30,837 bases of DNA from a virus. Position numbers and translations under genes: made by a program. Position 1 is the first letter of the stretch, and the number at the start of each line of letters is the position of its first letter. The stretch lies in IMG/VR virus record IMGVR_UViG_3300043434_000479, positions 1-30,837 of that record; one strand, written 5' to 3'. A model generated the notes under the pieces. That model worked only from the letters and a program-made list of their open reading frames with translations, was not told the DNA's origin and did no database searches. Below are positions 12,376 to 20,408 of the stretch, in pieces.

Positions 12376-14347
12376 ACTTTTCCTCTAACCATTTAAAATC
12401 GTTAATTTTTGAAAGTGCCGGTAAATTTCCGGCATTTTCTTCTCCATATAATCTACCTGCTCTTGCACCTTGGATAGCATTAATTGCAAATGGTCCTTCG
12501 GCAACCGTACACCATACATTCAATCTTTCTTCAGTTTCTGCATTAACTTGTCCTTGAATAGTTTTTGATGCGAGTTTTGCACATTCTCGAAATGCCGATT
12601 TCCATGTATTAAATGGATCTGTATTAAATGCTGTTATATTTGAAACTTCATTTACAACCTTAAATCTTTTGCTTATTGCTGTTGTCATATCAGGGGTATT
12701 AACATCCATATTCAGTGTTAGATCTCTGGGCAACAGTTTTACTCCTCCGTATCCATAAATTAGATTATTCATAGGATTTTTACTATTCCATGTATGTACA
12801 ATATCTCTCTCGTATCTAGTAACTAAATAATCAAACTTAAAATTATCCTCTATGATAGCATCACCGTCTACTACCCAAAACATATGAGTAGTTGCTTTTT
12901 TTGCTGCTTCTATATGTGCTTTATGTATTCCTTTAACTTTGTGTACACGTTTAGCAAATGGATATTTTGATTTAAGAATTTTATAATTTTCATCAGCATT
13001 TGGCTCGTTATAGCTGATAAAGACTATATCATATAATTTTGTTTTCGATGCAATGATATTATGTTCGATTTTATCCATTAAAAATCTAAAATTTATTTCC
13101 CTTTCTGTAACGGGTTTTTCGGATGTCATTAACATTATTGATCCGGTATACACTTCTTTATTGCCAAATATATTCTTAAAAACATGATTCATGCTTCTTT
13201 CATATTCGTACTTTTGAGACTTCTGTGTATAGTATAGATCAAAATTAAATGTATCTAATGGTTCAACTTCTGAAGGAATAACCCAGAACAGTTCAGTAGT
13301 TGTTTTTCGAAATGCATTAAGATAGTCATTATAATTTTCAACTATAAATTGATCATACAGTTTTGGTTTACTTGCTACAATATTCCACTCTTTTCTATTA
13401 ACTGGAAATCTAAATTCTATTTCTCGCTTGCTTAATTGAACATTTTTACTTAATAAAAAGATTCCATCATATGTTTCGTTTCCATCTTCTTGATGTATAA
13501 ATGCATGATTATATTCTCTATCATAATCATGATTATGATTCTTTTTTGAAAAATATAAATCAAATTTAAAATTATCAACTGGTGTAATATTCTTCGATGT
13601 CATCCAAAACATCTCAGTTGTGGTATTTTCTAACGCATCTAGATATTCTTGATATGTATCAATTGTGAAGATGTCATATAGCTTTGGTTTACTTGCTACA
13701 ATGTTCCATTCTTTCCTATTAACCGGAAACCTAAATTCTATTTCTTTTTTACTTAACTGGACATTTTTACTTAATAGAAAAATTCCGTCATACGTCTCTT
13801 TCTCATCTTCTTCATGTATAAATGCATGATTTGAATTTCGATCCTGATAAAATTCATTTGTTCGTTTTGTAAAAAATATATCAAATTTAAAATCATCAAC
13901 CGGACTGATGTTTTTTGACGTCATCCAAAACATCTCAGTTGTAGTATTTTCTAATGCATCTAGATATTCTTGATATGTATCGATTTCAAAAATATCATAA
14001 ATTTTAAGTGGTGTACTAGATTGTATATCAACTTCTTTTTTGTTTAGAAAAAATCGATATTGAAATTCTCTCTCAGATATCGATGCTGTTTTAGGTACTA
14101 AACACACACCGTTAAAAGTAGTGTCATTTTTAAACACATGTATGTATTCTTGATCCCAAGTCGGAACTTCGTAATCAAAGTTAAAACTATCCTTTAAAAC
14201 GATGTCATCCCATACTACCCAAAACATCGATGTAAAAGCCTGAGATTTTGCTTCTGTTAATGTGCTAGCGTGTTTTGCAAAAGGATAACGTGTACGAAGT
14301 TTTTTTAACCCTGCAGGAATATCCGATATGTAAAATATATCGTACAT
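12350..14347 (-). CDS. GT2-like glycosyltransferase with four degenerate N-terminal repeats
   Basis: A 665-residue protein. Residues 439-665 form one GT2-like domain: IVFISYNEPNADENY, a KRVHKVKGIHKAHIEAA helix, the metal-binding VVDGDA (Asp494-x-Asp496), then YGYGGVKLLP. This matches the neighbouring 301-residue protein. Residues 2-116, 117-223, 224-330 and 331-438 are four repeats of about 107 residues that copy only the domain's front part. Their FW(V/M) strand aligns with MFWVVDGDA, but the two catalytic Asp are lost (VVWDD, MTSKN, MTSKN, VIPSE). Repeats 2 and 3 are nearly identical. It probably glycosylates a phage or host component; the acceptor is unknown. The ATG shares one base with the upstream stop, and the 3' end overlaps thyA on the other strand. 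Confidence 0.78.
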   Translation of the reverse strand: MYDIFYISDIPAGLKKLRTRYPFAKHASTLTEAKSQAFTSMFWVVWDDIVLKDSFNFDYEVPTWDQEYIHVFKNDTTFNGVCLVPKTASISEREFQYRFFLNKKEVDIQSSTPLKIYDIFEIDTYQEYLDALENTTTEMFWMTSKNISPVDDFKFDIFFTKRTNEFYQDRNSNHAFIHEEDEKETYDGIFLLSKNVQLSKKEIEFRFPVNRKEWNIVASKPKLYDIFTIDTYQEYLDALENTTTEMFWMTSKNITPVDNFKFDLYFSKKNHNHDYDREYNHAFIHQEDGNETYDGIFLLSKNVQLSKREIEFRFPVNRKEWNIVASKPKLYDQFIVENYNDYLNAFRKTTTELFWVIPSEVEPLDTFNFDLYYTQKSQKYEYERSMNHVFKNIFGNKEVYTGSIMLMTSEKPVTEREINFRFLMDKIEHNIIASKTKLYDIVFISYNEPNADENYKILKSKYPFAKRVHKVKGIHKAHIEAAKKATTHMFWVVDGDAIIEDNFKFDYLVTRYERDIVHTWNSKNPMNNLIYGYGGVKLLPRDLTLNMDVNTPDMTTAISKRFKVVNEVSNITAFNTDPFNTWKSAFRECAKLASKTIQGQVNAETEERLNVWCTVAEGPFAINAIQGARAGRLYGEENAGNLPALSKINDFKWLEEKFKLTSVLR
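12416..12438 (+). terminator. intrinsic terminator for the thyA operon
   Basis: TGCCGG (12416-12421) pairs with CCGGCA (12429-12434) over a 7-base loop, followed at once by TTTT and then CTTCT. It lies 40 bases after the thyA stop and within the 3' end of the opposite-strand gene, where it encodes Asn-Ala-Gly-Asn-Leu-Pro-Ala. On the - strand the following run is poorer, so it is mainly a + strand terminator. Confidence 0.7.
13358..13999 (-). repeat. tandem 321-bp direct repeats in a glycosyltransferase gene
   Basis: Repeat 2 (13679-13999) and repeat 3 (13358-13678) are adjacent, each exactly 107 codons long. They share runs such as TYQEYLDALENTTTEMFWMT and SKNVQLSKxEIEFRFPVNRK at the same offsets. 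The flanking repeats 1 (14000-14344) and 4 (13034-13357) are more diverged. The near identity of 2 and 3 points to a recent in-frame duplication of one unit. Confidence 0.85.
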
Positions 14348-15252
14348 TAATCTCTTCTCAAAATTCGTCTATTGTTATTATATACTGTTTTGAAGAATGT
14401 AGAACTGTCGGGCTCTAGATCGGCAATTTCTAATCCACATTCTCTTTTTAAAGTGTGTCCTAATCCTAACACTTCGTAAGGCAACATATCTAAATCTATA
14501 GTATACTTGCTATATTTTGATTCCCATTGTTCTGTTAACCAATCAAAATCTCTAACTAGACTATAATCCCAATCAGTACAATTTGTAAGATATGCACCTT
14601 CTCGTGCACCATATATAGACCATATTCCGTGTTGAACATCCATGCCGACACTACACCAAATTAACAATCGCTGATAATTTTGCCACCAAACTTTTTTAAT
14701 ATCTAATGCTTTTGCACCTTGATCAAGGCTCATCTTTACGCCTTCTCGAAATCCTGCTCTCCATGCTTGAAACGGGCTTGCATTTGTATAGCTTTCAGAA
14801 TAGCACTCGTTGAACTGAAAATACCTCTCATCAAAACAAAATTCAACTTTTCCTTTAATATCATCAGGATCCGAATTTTCATGTGTTCTCATTTCGTTAA
14901 CAAACTTTCGAGTCCACATTTTTAAACCTCCGTTACCGTACATTAATCCGTTAACATGAACTTTTCCGCACCAACTAAAAACATGATCTTTTGTTAATCC
15001 TAACTCATCTAAATTTAGTTCTAATCTCAAAAACTTTGGATCTACTATATTATCGGCATCAACTGTAACAAAATATTCTGTTTCACTTTCTGCTGCACAT
15101 GCCTTATGAGCTGCATCACTACCTTTTACTCCGTGTACTCTCTTTGCCCACGGAATTTTACTTAATAAATCTGCATAGTTTTTTTCAGCGTTCGGTTCGT
15201 CATAGCTGAGGAAAATTATATCTTGATCTATAATCTTAATTATGTTACTCAT
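14347..15252 (-). CDS. GT2-like glycosyltransferase
   Basis: A 301-residue protein paralogous to the C-terminal domain of its downstream neighbour. DIIFLSYDEPNAEKNY (residues 11-26) and AKRVHGVKGSDAAHKA (36-51) are shared, followed by a DxD-type metal/nucleotide-sugar site VDADN (Asp65, Asp67). LMYGNGGLKMWTRKF, FQAWRAGFREGVKMS and IYGAREGAYL follow in the same order as in the other protein. Asp65-x-Asp67 is intact, so this copy should be catalytic. The sugar and acceptor are unknown; candidates are modified DNA, tail fibres or host surface sugars. The ATG is at 15250-15252, overlapping the upstream gene by 8 bases. It is the fifth gene of the 17.85-12.35 kb operon. Confidence 0.82.
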   Translation of the reverse strand: MSNIIKIIDQDIIFLSYDEPNAEKNYADLLSKIPWAKRVHGVKGSDAAHKACAAESETEYFVTVDADNIVDPKFLRLELNLDELGLTKDHVFSWCGKVHVNGLMYGNGGLKMWTRKFVNEMRTHENSDPDDIKGKVEFCFDERYFQFNECYSESYTNASPFQAWRAGFREGVKMSLDQGAKALDIKKVWWQNYQRLLIWCSVGMDVQHGIWSIYGAREGAYLTNCTDWDYSLVRDFDWLTEQWESKYSKYTIDLDMLPYEVLGLGHTLKRECGLEIADLEPDSSTFFKTVYNNNRRILRRD

Positions 15253-15835
15253 ATACTGTTTTTAGCCCGTATGATTTAAATACTATCTTTGAAGATATCG
15301 ATAACTTTGTAATATCTAATTCTTTTTTACTTGTAAACTGAAATTCAATGTTTTCTAAATCTAATAAATCTTTTATATCAATATACATAGTTCGAATTAA
15401 AAAATCAAAATCATTTTCTAATGTAATAAAGATTACTATTTTTGAAAGTAAAAGCTCTGTTTTGTAATGTTCTTTTACAGAGCTATCTAAAGAAACTACC
15501 CATTTCTTTTTTGGTAAATTCCATTCTACTACTAACTCAGAAAACTTTTTTGTTTCTTCGATCCATTCGAATACATTATTTCGAAACACATAATCTTGAT
15601 CTAATACCGGCATTATACATTTAATTGTAATACCATTCTGCTTCTTTCTGCCAACAATATATTCAGAAAATTTCCATTCTCCTGATATTAACTTTGTTGC
15701 TTCATATTGCGGTATTTCTATTCCGTGTTCATAGTCGATACTTTTTTCGTTAGACACTGATAAAATTTCACCGGACTTTTGATCGTAAAATGCATAAAAT
15801 TTTACTGGAATGTCAATGAACTTTTTCTTTGCCAT
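15245..15835 (-). CDS. unknown protein in the glycosyltransferase operon
   Basis: A 196-residue protein, strongly beta-rich at the start (IPVKFYAFYDQKSGEILSVSNE) and Lys/Glu-rich later, with an ISSKIVFKSYGLKTVYE C terminus. I see no DxD, Rossmann motif or membrane segment and recognise no family. Its start overlaps the upstream gt8-like gene by 23 bases and its stop overlaps the GT2-like gene by 8 bases, so it belongs to the same operon. A helper, acceptor or structural role is possible; nothing in the sequence decides it. Confidence 0.65.
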   Translation of the reverse strand: MAKKKFIDIPVKFYAFYDQKSGEILSVSNEKSIDYEHGIEIPQYEATKLISGEWKFSEYIVGRKKQNGITIKCIMPVLDQDYVFRNNVFEWIEETKKFSELVVEWNLPKKKWVVSLDSSVKEHYKTELLLSKIVIFITLENDFDFLIRTMYIDIKDLLDLENIEFQFTSKKELDITKLSISSKIVFKSYGLKTVYE

Positions 15836-16685
15836 TTACTAATCCTTCTAACTTTTTAATCATTTGCGATGTTAAGAAACTATTTTCTATGTAATGTGCA
15901 ATCTTCGACTGTTTAATATTACCGATTACTAATTCTCCTCTAGAATTAAATGCACACGGTACAGCATCTTGCCAACTTTCAAATAATATCGGCCATCCTT
16001 GTATCCCTGGTTTTAGATGTATAAATTCTAAGGGAGAACAGTCGTCAATAACTGTTTCGTTAACTCCAAATATTTCAATTGCTATTGCTGTTGCTAAATC
16101 CATACTTAAACAATCTTGATATTCTTTTAATGCAAATCGATCATAACACCATTGCCAGTTATTACATACAAATTCCAAAATTTTATAAAAGTCGTGTGTT
16201 TCTTGGCATTTTTTAAAATAATGCAATGCATAATACGGACTTGGCAAATTGTTTGCAGTAAATGTTTTTCGGTAAACATTAGTTGTATCATTAACTACTT
16301 CTAATTTATAATTTTTAATTCTCGAACAAAATTTTAGATTATAATTACTACAATAATCCCACCATTGCGAGATATCTTCTAATATTAACATATCCGAATC
16401 TAATACAATTGTTTCGTCGTACGGAGTTACATGATATAATTTCCATCTATGTTCCCCTCTATATCTTGTAACTTCTTCTGTGTTAACCCAAGGAATTTCA
16501 ATTATATGATCAAATACTTTTTGGTGTTTTTTAATTACTTTATCGTTAGTAACTAAAGACACATTTGTTACGTTTTTTTGACTATTTTTAATAGATAATG
16601 CTAGAGCATACGCTTGCTGAACATAATTTGTATCTTTCGTATTTTGTGCAAATATTAAAAATCCTTTAGACACCGGTACCTCCAT
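15813..16685 (-). CDS. GT8-like glycosyltransferase
   Basis: A 290-residue protein of the glycogenin/GT8-like type. The opening FLIFAQNTKDTNYVQQAYALALSIK (about residues 9-33) is the usual nucleotide-binding start. Next come SLVTND, a DHIIEIPW strand, and the metal site VLDSDM with Asp96-x-Asp98. The later WQWCYDRFALKEYQD and ECxxxD-like segments fit the family's acceptor half, and FIHLKPG resembles the conserved His-x-x-G metal element. Members transfer a sugar from a UDP or other nucleotide donor with retention. The start at 16685 overlaps the upstream paralogue by 20 bases. The sugar and target are unknown; with its paralogue and two GT2-like genes it forms a phage glycosylation cluster. 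Confidence 0.75.
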   Translation of the reverse strand: MEVPVSKGFLIFAQNTKDTNYVQQAYALALSIKNSQKNVTNVSLVTNDKVIKKHQKVFDHIIEIPWVNTEEVTRYRGEHRWKLYHVTPYDETIVLDSDMLILEDISQWWDYCSNYNLKFCSRIKNYKLEVVNDTTNVYRKTFTANNLPSPYYALHYFKKCQETHDFYKILEFVCNNWQWCYDRFALKEYQDCLSMDLATAIAIEIFGVNETVIDDCSPLEFIHLKPGIQGWPILFESWQDAVPCAFNSRGELVIGNIKQSKIAHYIENSFLTSQMIKKLEGLVNGKEKVH

Positions 16686-17505
16686 CGATAAATCTTAAAA
16701 GGCTCATTTTATTCATTACGTGAACATCTATTCCTGATGTTTTTACTGCAAGATATTCACCATAACTATTTGGTTTTTGAATTAAAAATTGCATATCAGT
16801 GTCATTCATATCGATCAAGTAATCTTGCTCTAAAATATATGTCATTTTACCGGGTAATTCTGTTGCAAATTCACCGTTTGTTTTACCATTCATTATGTGA
16901 ATTGCAATACTAAACGAATAATCATTTCGATATAAGATCGATTCAATGTTATATAATACTTTGAAGTAGCCCCAGTTTTCTTTTATGTAATTTATCAAAG
17001 TAAAGAAACATTCCATTACCGGATGTTTTTCAAATACAAATGCAGTTGCCCAATAGAATGGGACAGAATATGGATTTACCCGAGTAAAATACTCGTCTTT
17101 TCTCCATTGAGACAAGTCAAAGCTATTGTGATAAATTTGAAACAATGCATCTCGGTCGAATGCTTGTTTTAATTTTGAAGAATTGATAATAAAATCACTG
17201 TCAATTACTAGAGTTTTTTGATAAGGTGTAAGTTCGTATACTTGATTTCGTGAGGTATTTTTCCATTCTACTTTTTTAGAACTTAATGTACCGTCATAAA
17301 ACAATTTTTGTGTACAATTTTCGTATGGAATCTTGATGATCCTATCGAATGTATCTTTAGGATATTCTAAAAAAGAATCAGGATTATCTGTAATAATGCT
17401 AACAGGAAGATCTAAATACTTCTTAATTCGTACTGCACAAAAGTATGCTAGTTTACTGTAGTCAATAATTCCATTATTTTGAGCAAAGATTACTGCTCCA
17501 TTCAT
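16666..17505 (-). CDS. GT8-like glycosyltransferase, paralogue of the next gene
   Basis: A 279-residue protein with the same layout as its downstream paralogue: AVIFAQNNGIIDYSKLAYFCAVRIKK at the N terminus, SIITDNPDS, FDRIIKIPYENC, and a metal site VIDSDF with Asp102-x-Asp104. VFEKHPVMECFFTLINYIKENW matches the FKKCQETHDFYKILEFVCNNW region of the partner. The C-terminal IDVHVMNK segment is where the second metal His would be. The ATG overlaps the previous stop by four bases (ATGA). The tandem pair looks like an old duplication, and both metal sites are intact. The acceptor is unknown. Confidence 0.72.
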   Translation of the reverse strand: MNGAVIFAQNNGIIDYSKLAYFCAVRIKKYLDLPVSIITDNPDSFLEYPKDTFDRIIKIPYENCTQKLFYDGTLSSKKVEWKNTSRNQVYELTPYQKTLVIDSDFIINSSKLKQAFDRDALFQIYHNSFDLSQWRKDEYFTRVNPYSVPFYWATAFVFEKHPVMECFFTLINYIKENWGYFKVLYNIESILYRNDYSFSIAIHIMNGKTNGEFATELPGKMTYILEQDYLIDMNDTDMQFLIQKPNSYGEYLAVKTSGIDVHVMNKMSLLRFIDGGTGV

Positions 17506-17852
17506 AACGAGACAATATCCTCTACTCTTCTTTTGTTTTTTATGTCTGCAAATCGAGTAGCATACTCGTTTACTGCATTAAAATAGGTATTTACAACATC
17601 ATCGTAAAATTTATTAACATCATTTACAATTACAGGAAAATTATTTGCATCAATAAAGGCTGCATCCTTAACAATTCCTCGATGAATCATTAAATTAGTA
17701 AAAGATATTAATTCAGGAGTTATTTTAAAAGTACCACCGTTAATGTAGTATACAGTTTTTTGTTCAAATTCTTCTAAAATAACACGTCTTTGATTTGATA
17801 AAGATGCAATATAATTTGCTACATCAAAGGCTTTTTCAACTTTTTCATCCAT
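17502..17852 (-). CDS. small helical phage protein, first gene of the glycosyltransferase operon
   Basis: A 116-residue protein, largely helical. An N-terminal helix (EKVEKAFDVANYIASLSNQRR) leads into EEFEQKTVYYINGGTFKITPELISF, then NNFPVIVNDVNKFYDDVVNTYFNAVNEYATRFADI. AGAGGTT lies just upstream of the ATG. It directly follows a sigma70-like promoter whose -10 sits in an inverted repeat. I recognise it as the kind of hypothetical protein found beside structural genes in marine T4-like phages. No catalytic motif is visible; it may be a structural or assembly factor rather than part of the glycosylation pathway. Confidence 0.7.
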   Translation of the reverse strand: MDEKVEKAFDVANYIASLSNQRRVILEEFEQKTVYYINGGTFKITPELISFTNLMIHRGIVKDAAFIDANNFPVIVNDVNKFYDDVVNTYFNAVNEYATRFADIKNKRRVEDIVSL

Positions 17853-17862
17853 ACTTAACCTC

Positions 17863-17884
17863 TTTTAGTGATTTTACACTAAAA
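17863..17884. repeat. perfect inverted repeat around the -10 box
   Basis: TTTTAGTG (17863-17870) and CACTAAAA (17877-17884) are exact reverse complements. The six bases between them (17871-17876) are precisely the -10 hexamer of the - strand promoter. The geometry suits a repressor or activator operator; no U-run follows on either strand, so it is not a good terminator. Confidence 0.65.
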
Positions 17885-17899
17885 TAATTATCAGGTCAA
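17871..17899 (-). promoter_or_regulatory. sigma70-like promoter for the glycosyltransferase operon
   Basis: On the - strand, TTGACC at 17899-17894, a 17-base spacer, and TAAAAT at 17876-17871. The start would be near 17864, close to the ATG at 17852. It lies in the only gap between the structural genes and the glycosyltransferase genes, so these two blocks can be expressed separately. Confidence 0.6.
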
Positions 17900-17911
17900 G
17901 TATTAAGATTA

Positions 17912-18820
17912 CTATAAAGTGGATGTCGGTGATGTTGGCTGTAAAATAGATACATTACTACCGGTTGCACGATATGTTTGAACTGTGCTAGTTAATGTAC
18001 CGTCGACTGATTCGTCTGTTCCCCAAGGTGGATTTGGTTGTCCTGAATCGTCGGCAAAATATATTGTAAAAGTAATTTGATTTCTATTGGTTGTATCATT
18101 TACTCGCGCATTAATGTAATACTTGTTTGGATAATAAGATTCAGCCGATGTTAATGCTCTAGTAAAAATTGTTTGATCAGAAGTAGTTAAATCATAAAAA
18201 CCAATACCTGACCCTGTACCCTGTCCTGATGTTGATGTAGTATCATAATCAAACGTAATTGTACCCATGTTTGTTAATAGAGTTGTCCAAGATGTATTCT
18301 TAGAACCGCTATTTCCTCCGGTTCGACTTGCAGTAAACTCTATCTTTCCTCCAGAGTTAAAGAAGTATCGTGAATTATATGTTCCTGGATAAATTGTTGA
18401 TTCGGTAAAGTTAACAACAACAGTATGCGACACTACAGTATTCCACGACGCCACCCGTTGAGCCGAATTAATAGTTGCCCTAGTTGCTTGTCCAGCAGGT
18501 AATGCAAATCTTCCAGGTCCAATTGCATCCGATACTAACTTGTATTCGTCATAAATTTCTGATGCTAATGTTACGTTTGCAGCAGGCGTAGTTAAATTGT
18601 TTGCATAACTAGTATCAGTTTGATGTTGTATACATTTTAACAAATCATTTCGTAAATTTTCCCATTGAGATATCGAAATTCTAGTACCTGTTGATACTTG
18701 AGAACTAGTTACTGATTGCCCGTACCCATAAGTTCCGGATCCTTGTCCTAACACAAGTGCTGCCGACGATTGCAATGCATTAAAATCCGACGCTAGTATT
18801 AGAGTATTTTTACCTGCCAT
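17912..18820 (-). CDS. virion structural protein (tail/fibre-associated type)
   Basis: A 302-residue protein with a Gly/Ser/Thr-rich, strand-forming composition typical of phage tail and fibre proteins. N-terminal DFNALQSSAALVLGQGSG then YGYGQSVTSSQV and ISISQWENLRNDLLKCIQHQ leads to a beta-rich body (NSRYFFNSGGKIEFTAS, FDYDTTSTSGQGTGSGIGFYDL) and a VDGTLTSTVQTYRATG end. This matches a common structural protein of marine T4-like phages; its place in the virion is uncertain. It is the last gene of the structural block in transcription order and ends just beyond the glycosyltransferase-operon promoter. A weak late-promoter-like box precedes it. Confidence 0.72.
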   Translation of the reverse strand: MAGKNTLILASDFNALQSSAALVLGQGSGTYGYGQSVTSSQVSTGTRISISQWENLRNDLLKCIQHQTDTSYANNLTTPAANVTLASEIYDEYKLVSDAIGPGRFALPAGQATRATINSAQRVASWNTVVSHTVVVNFTESTIYPGTYNSRYFFNSGGKIEFTASRTGGNSGSKNTSWTTLLTNMGTITFDYDTTSTSGQGTGSGIGFYDLTTSDQTIFTRALTSAESYYPNKYYINARVNDTTNRNQITFTIYFADDSGQPNPPWGTDESVDGTLTSTVQTYRATGSNVSILQPTSPTSTL

Positions 18821-18835
18821 AAATTATCCTTTGTT

Positions 18836-18843
18836 TATTTAAT
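18836..18843 (-). promoter_or_regulatory. weak late-promoter-like box (ATTAAATA)
   Basis: On the - strand the 24-base gap before the 302-residue gene holds ATTAAATA, one mismatch from ATAAATA-type late boxes. An AAAGGAT ribosome-binding site follows. Weak on its own in AT-rich DNA. Confidence 0.25.
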
Positions 18844-18844
18844 C

Positions 18845-20371
18845 TTAAAGTATTACACACTCGACTAATTTGACGTCGAACGAGCTATTTGACTCTAATG
18901 CAATAGCAAATACTCTACTATCTACTGTATTAACTATACTAGCTGTTCCGTCTGCTGCTGCTACTAATGAATCTCCTTTATTAACAGGTCCACTAACTTT
19001 AACAGGAACTCTTCCTTTTAATGCAACATACACGCCGCCTTCTAATTCTGAATTCATCATATATGCAGGATTTTCAGATATAACACCAATTGCACGTTTT
19101 CCGTATGAGCTTGCTGTAATTTCTTTTTCTCCGCCAACAACCATTACTGTACCAACTTCGTAATCAGCATCAGGTAAGTATTTTTCTGCTAAGTCTGCGT
19201 AATTTGCCGATGTTGCTGTACCTACAAAGAACGATCCTTTAATCGCACCTGCCGGAATTACTGTCGAATTAATTGTTTGTTGTGCAGAAGTTCTTACAAC
19301 TACTGTTCCCGAAGATTGATATTCACTTGCAGTTGCCGGTGCCGGTGATAATTCGGTATTAACTACCATCTTATTAGCTAAAGATGCTGTTCCTTCAAAG
19401 TCATATGCATATACTTTCTTAAACTTATAAGAAACTGTACCTAAATCAGTGACGTTATCTTCACCCGGACGAACATTAAGATCAACTAACTGCAACGGAG
19501 TTCTAGTAGTAGAGTTTACAGTTGTCTGGAACTTCATTGTTCCGCCTGCTTGGTTCCTAAAAATTGGCGTTTCAGCACTTTCGTTCTTAATAAGTAACTT
19601 TGGAGGATTAGTTGATCCTACTGTGAATCCGTCATCTCCAAATGATACTACACCAGTAAATGTTGCATCACCTGTTCTAACGAAGTCAGATTCAGTATAT
19701 CCGCCCAATCTCTCAGCATTTGTAGCAGTTCCCCAGAATCGATGTGCCGATGTTGTTTCACCGATATGACTTGGATCATCATTATTAGTATAAATTAATG
19801 TTAAACCTTCATGTATCTTTGAAAAACCTGTAATATCATCTGTACCTGGCTTTAATGTAAATACCGGATCAGAACTAATAATGAATACAGTAACTCCGTT
19901 TGCAACACCTTCAACAATTGCATGTGTATTACCTAAAGTATCTGTTACCTTTCTTGATCTCATCTGTGTAGTAGCAGAACCAGGGATTCCTTGCGGCCCA
20001 ATTAAAACATATTTGGATCCGTCCCATACATAAAATTGATTATTAGTTGTATCAAACCAAAAGTCTCCAACAGATAACCCGGAAGGTTCTACAGTTCCGG
20101 TTTCGGATCCTCCGATAGTTCTAAATTTTAAACCATCGTAAAATTTTACTTTACCGTTAGATGAATCATACCAAATTTGTCCTGCAATTGGTCTCGGAGG
20201 AGGAGATGAATTAGCAAAGTTTTCAAGCATGAACACAAAATTTTCATTTTGTACTTCACCATATCCGGCATAGTTTTTACCGATTAACTTAATGTCTAAT
20301 CTGTTGTCGATAGTACCGTCTGTAATAACAGTAATCTGATCTCCGTTATATTTGTTTATAGTATATGGCAT
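18845..20371 (-). CDS. tail fibre-like structural protein (paralogue 1)
   Basis: A 508-residue protein. Residues 1 to about 75 share a domain with the next two genes: INKYNGDQITVITDGTIDN, LIGKNYAGYGEVQNENFV and PIAGQIWYD. A second shared unit, GDFWFDTTNNQFYVWDGSKYVLIGPQG, follows near residue 100. The middle has TDLGTVSYKFKKVYAYDFEGTA, and the C terminus (residues about 370-508) starts with YADLAEKYLPDADYEVGTVMVVGGEKEIT and RAIGVISENPAYMMNS, a module seen at the ends of phage fibre proteins. Probably a trimeric tail fibre or baseplate-attached protein; receptor binding is inferred, not shown. A late-promoter-like box precedes it. Confidence 0.8.
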   Translation of the reverse strand: MPYTINKYNGDQITVITDGTIDNRLDIKLIGKNYAGYGEVQNENFVFMLENFANSSPPPRPIAGQIWYDSSNGKVKFYDGLKFRTIGGSETGTVEPSGLSVGDFWFDTTNNQFYVWDGSKYVLIGPQGIPGSATTQMRSRKVTDTLGNTHAIVEGVANGVTVFIISSDPVFTLKPGTDDITGFSKIHEGLTLIYTNNDDPSHIGETTSAHRFWGTATNAERLGGYTESDFVRTGDATFTGVVSFGDDGFTVGSTNPPKLLIKNESAETPIFRNQAGGTMKFQTTVNSTTRTPLQLVDLNVRPGEDNVTDLGTVSYKFKKVYAYDFEGTASLANKMVVNTELSPAPATASEYQSSGTVVVRTSAQQTINSTVIPAGAIKGSFFVGTATSANYADLAEKYLPDADYEVGTVMVVGGEKEITASSYGKRAIGVISENPAYMMNSELEGGVYVALKGRVPVKVSGPVNKGDSLVAAADGTASIVNTVDSRVFAIALESNSSFDVKLVECVIL

Positions 20372-20396
20372 GTTATAAATCTCTTAAATCTTTATG

Positions 20397-20404
20397 TATT
20401 TATT
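20397..20404 (-). promoter_or_regulatory. candidate late promoter box (AATAAATA)
   Basis: On the - strand AATAAATAC lies in the 37-base gap before the 508-residue fibre-like gene. It is close to the T4 late consensus TATAAATA, about 25 bases from the ATG. Consensus match only. Confidence 0.45.
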
Positions 20405-20408
20405 CCTA

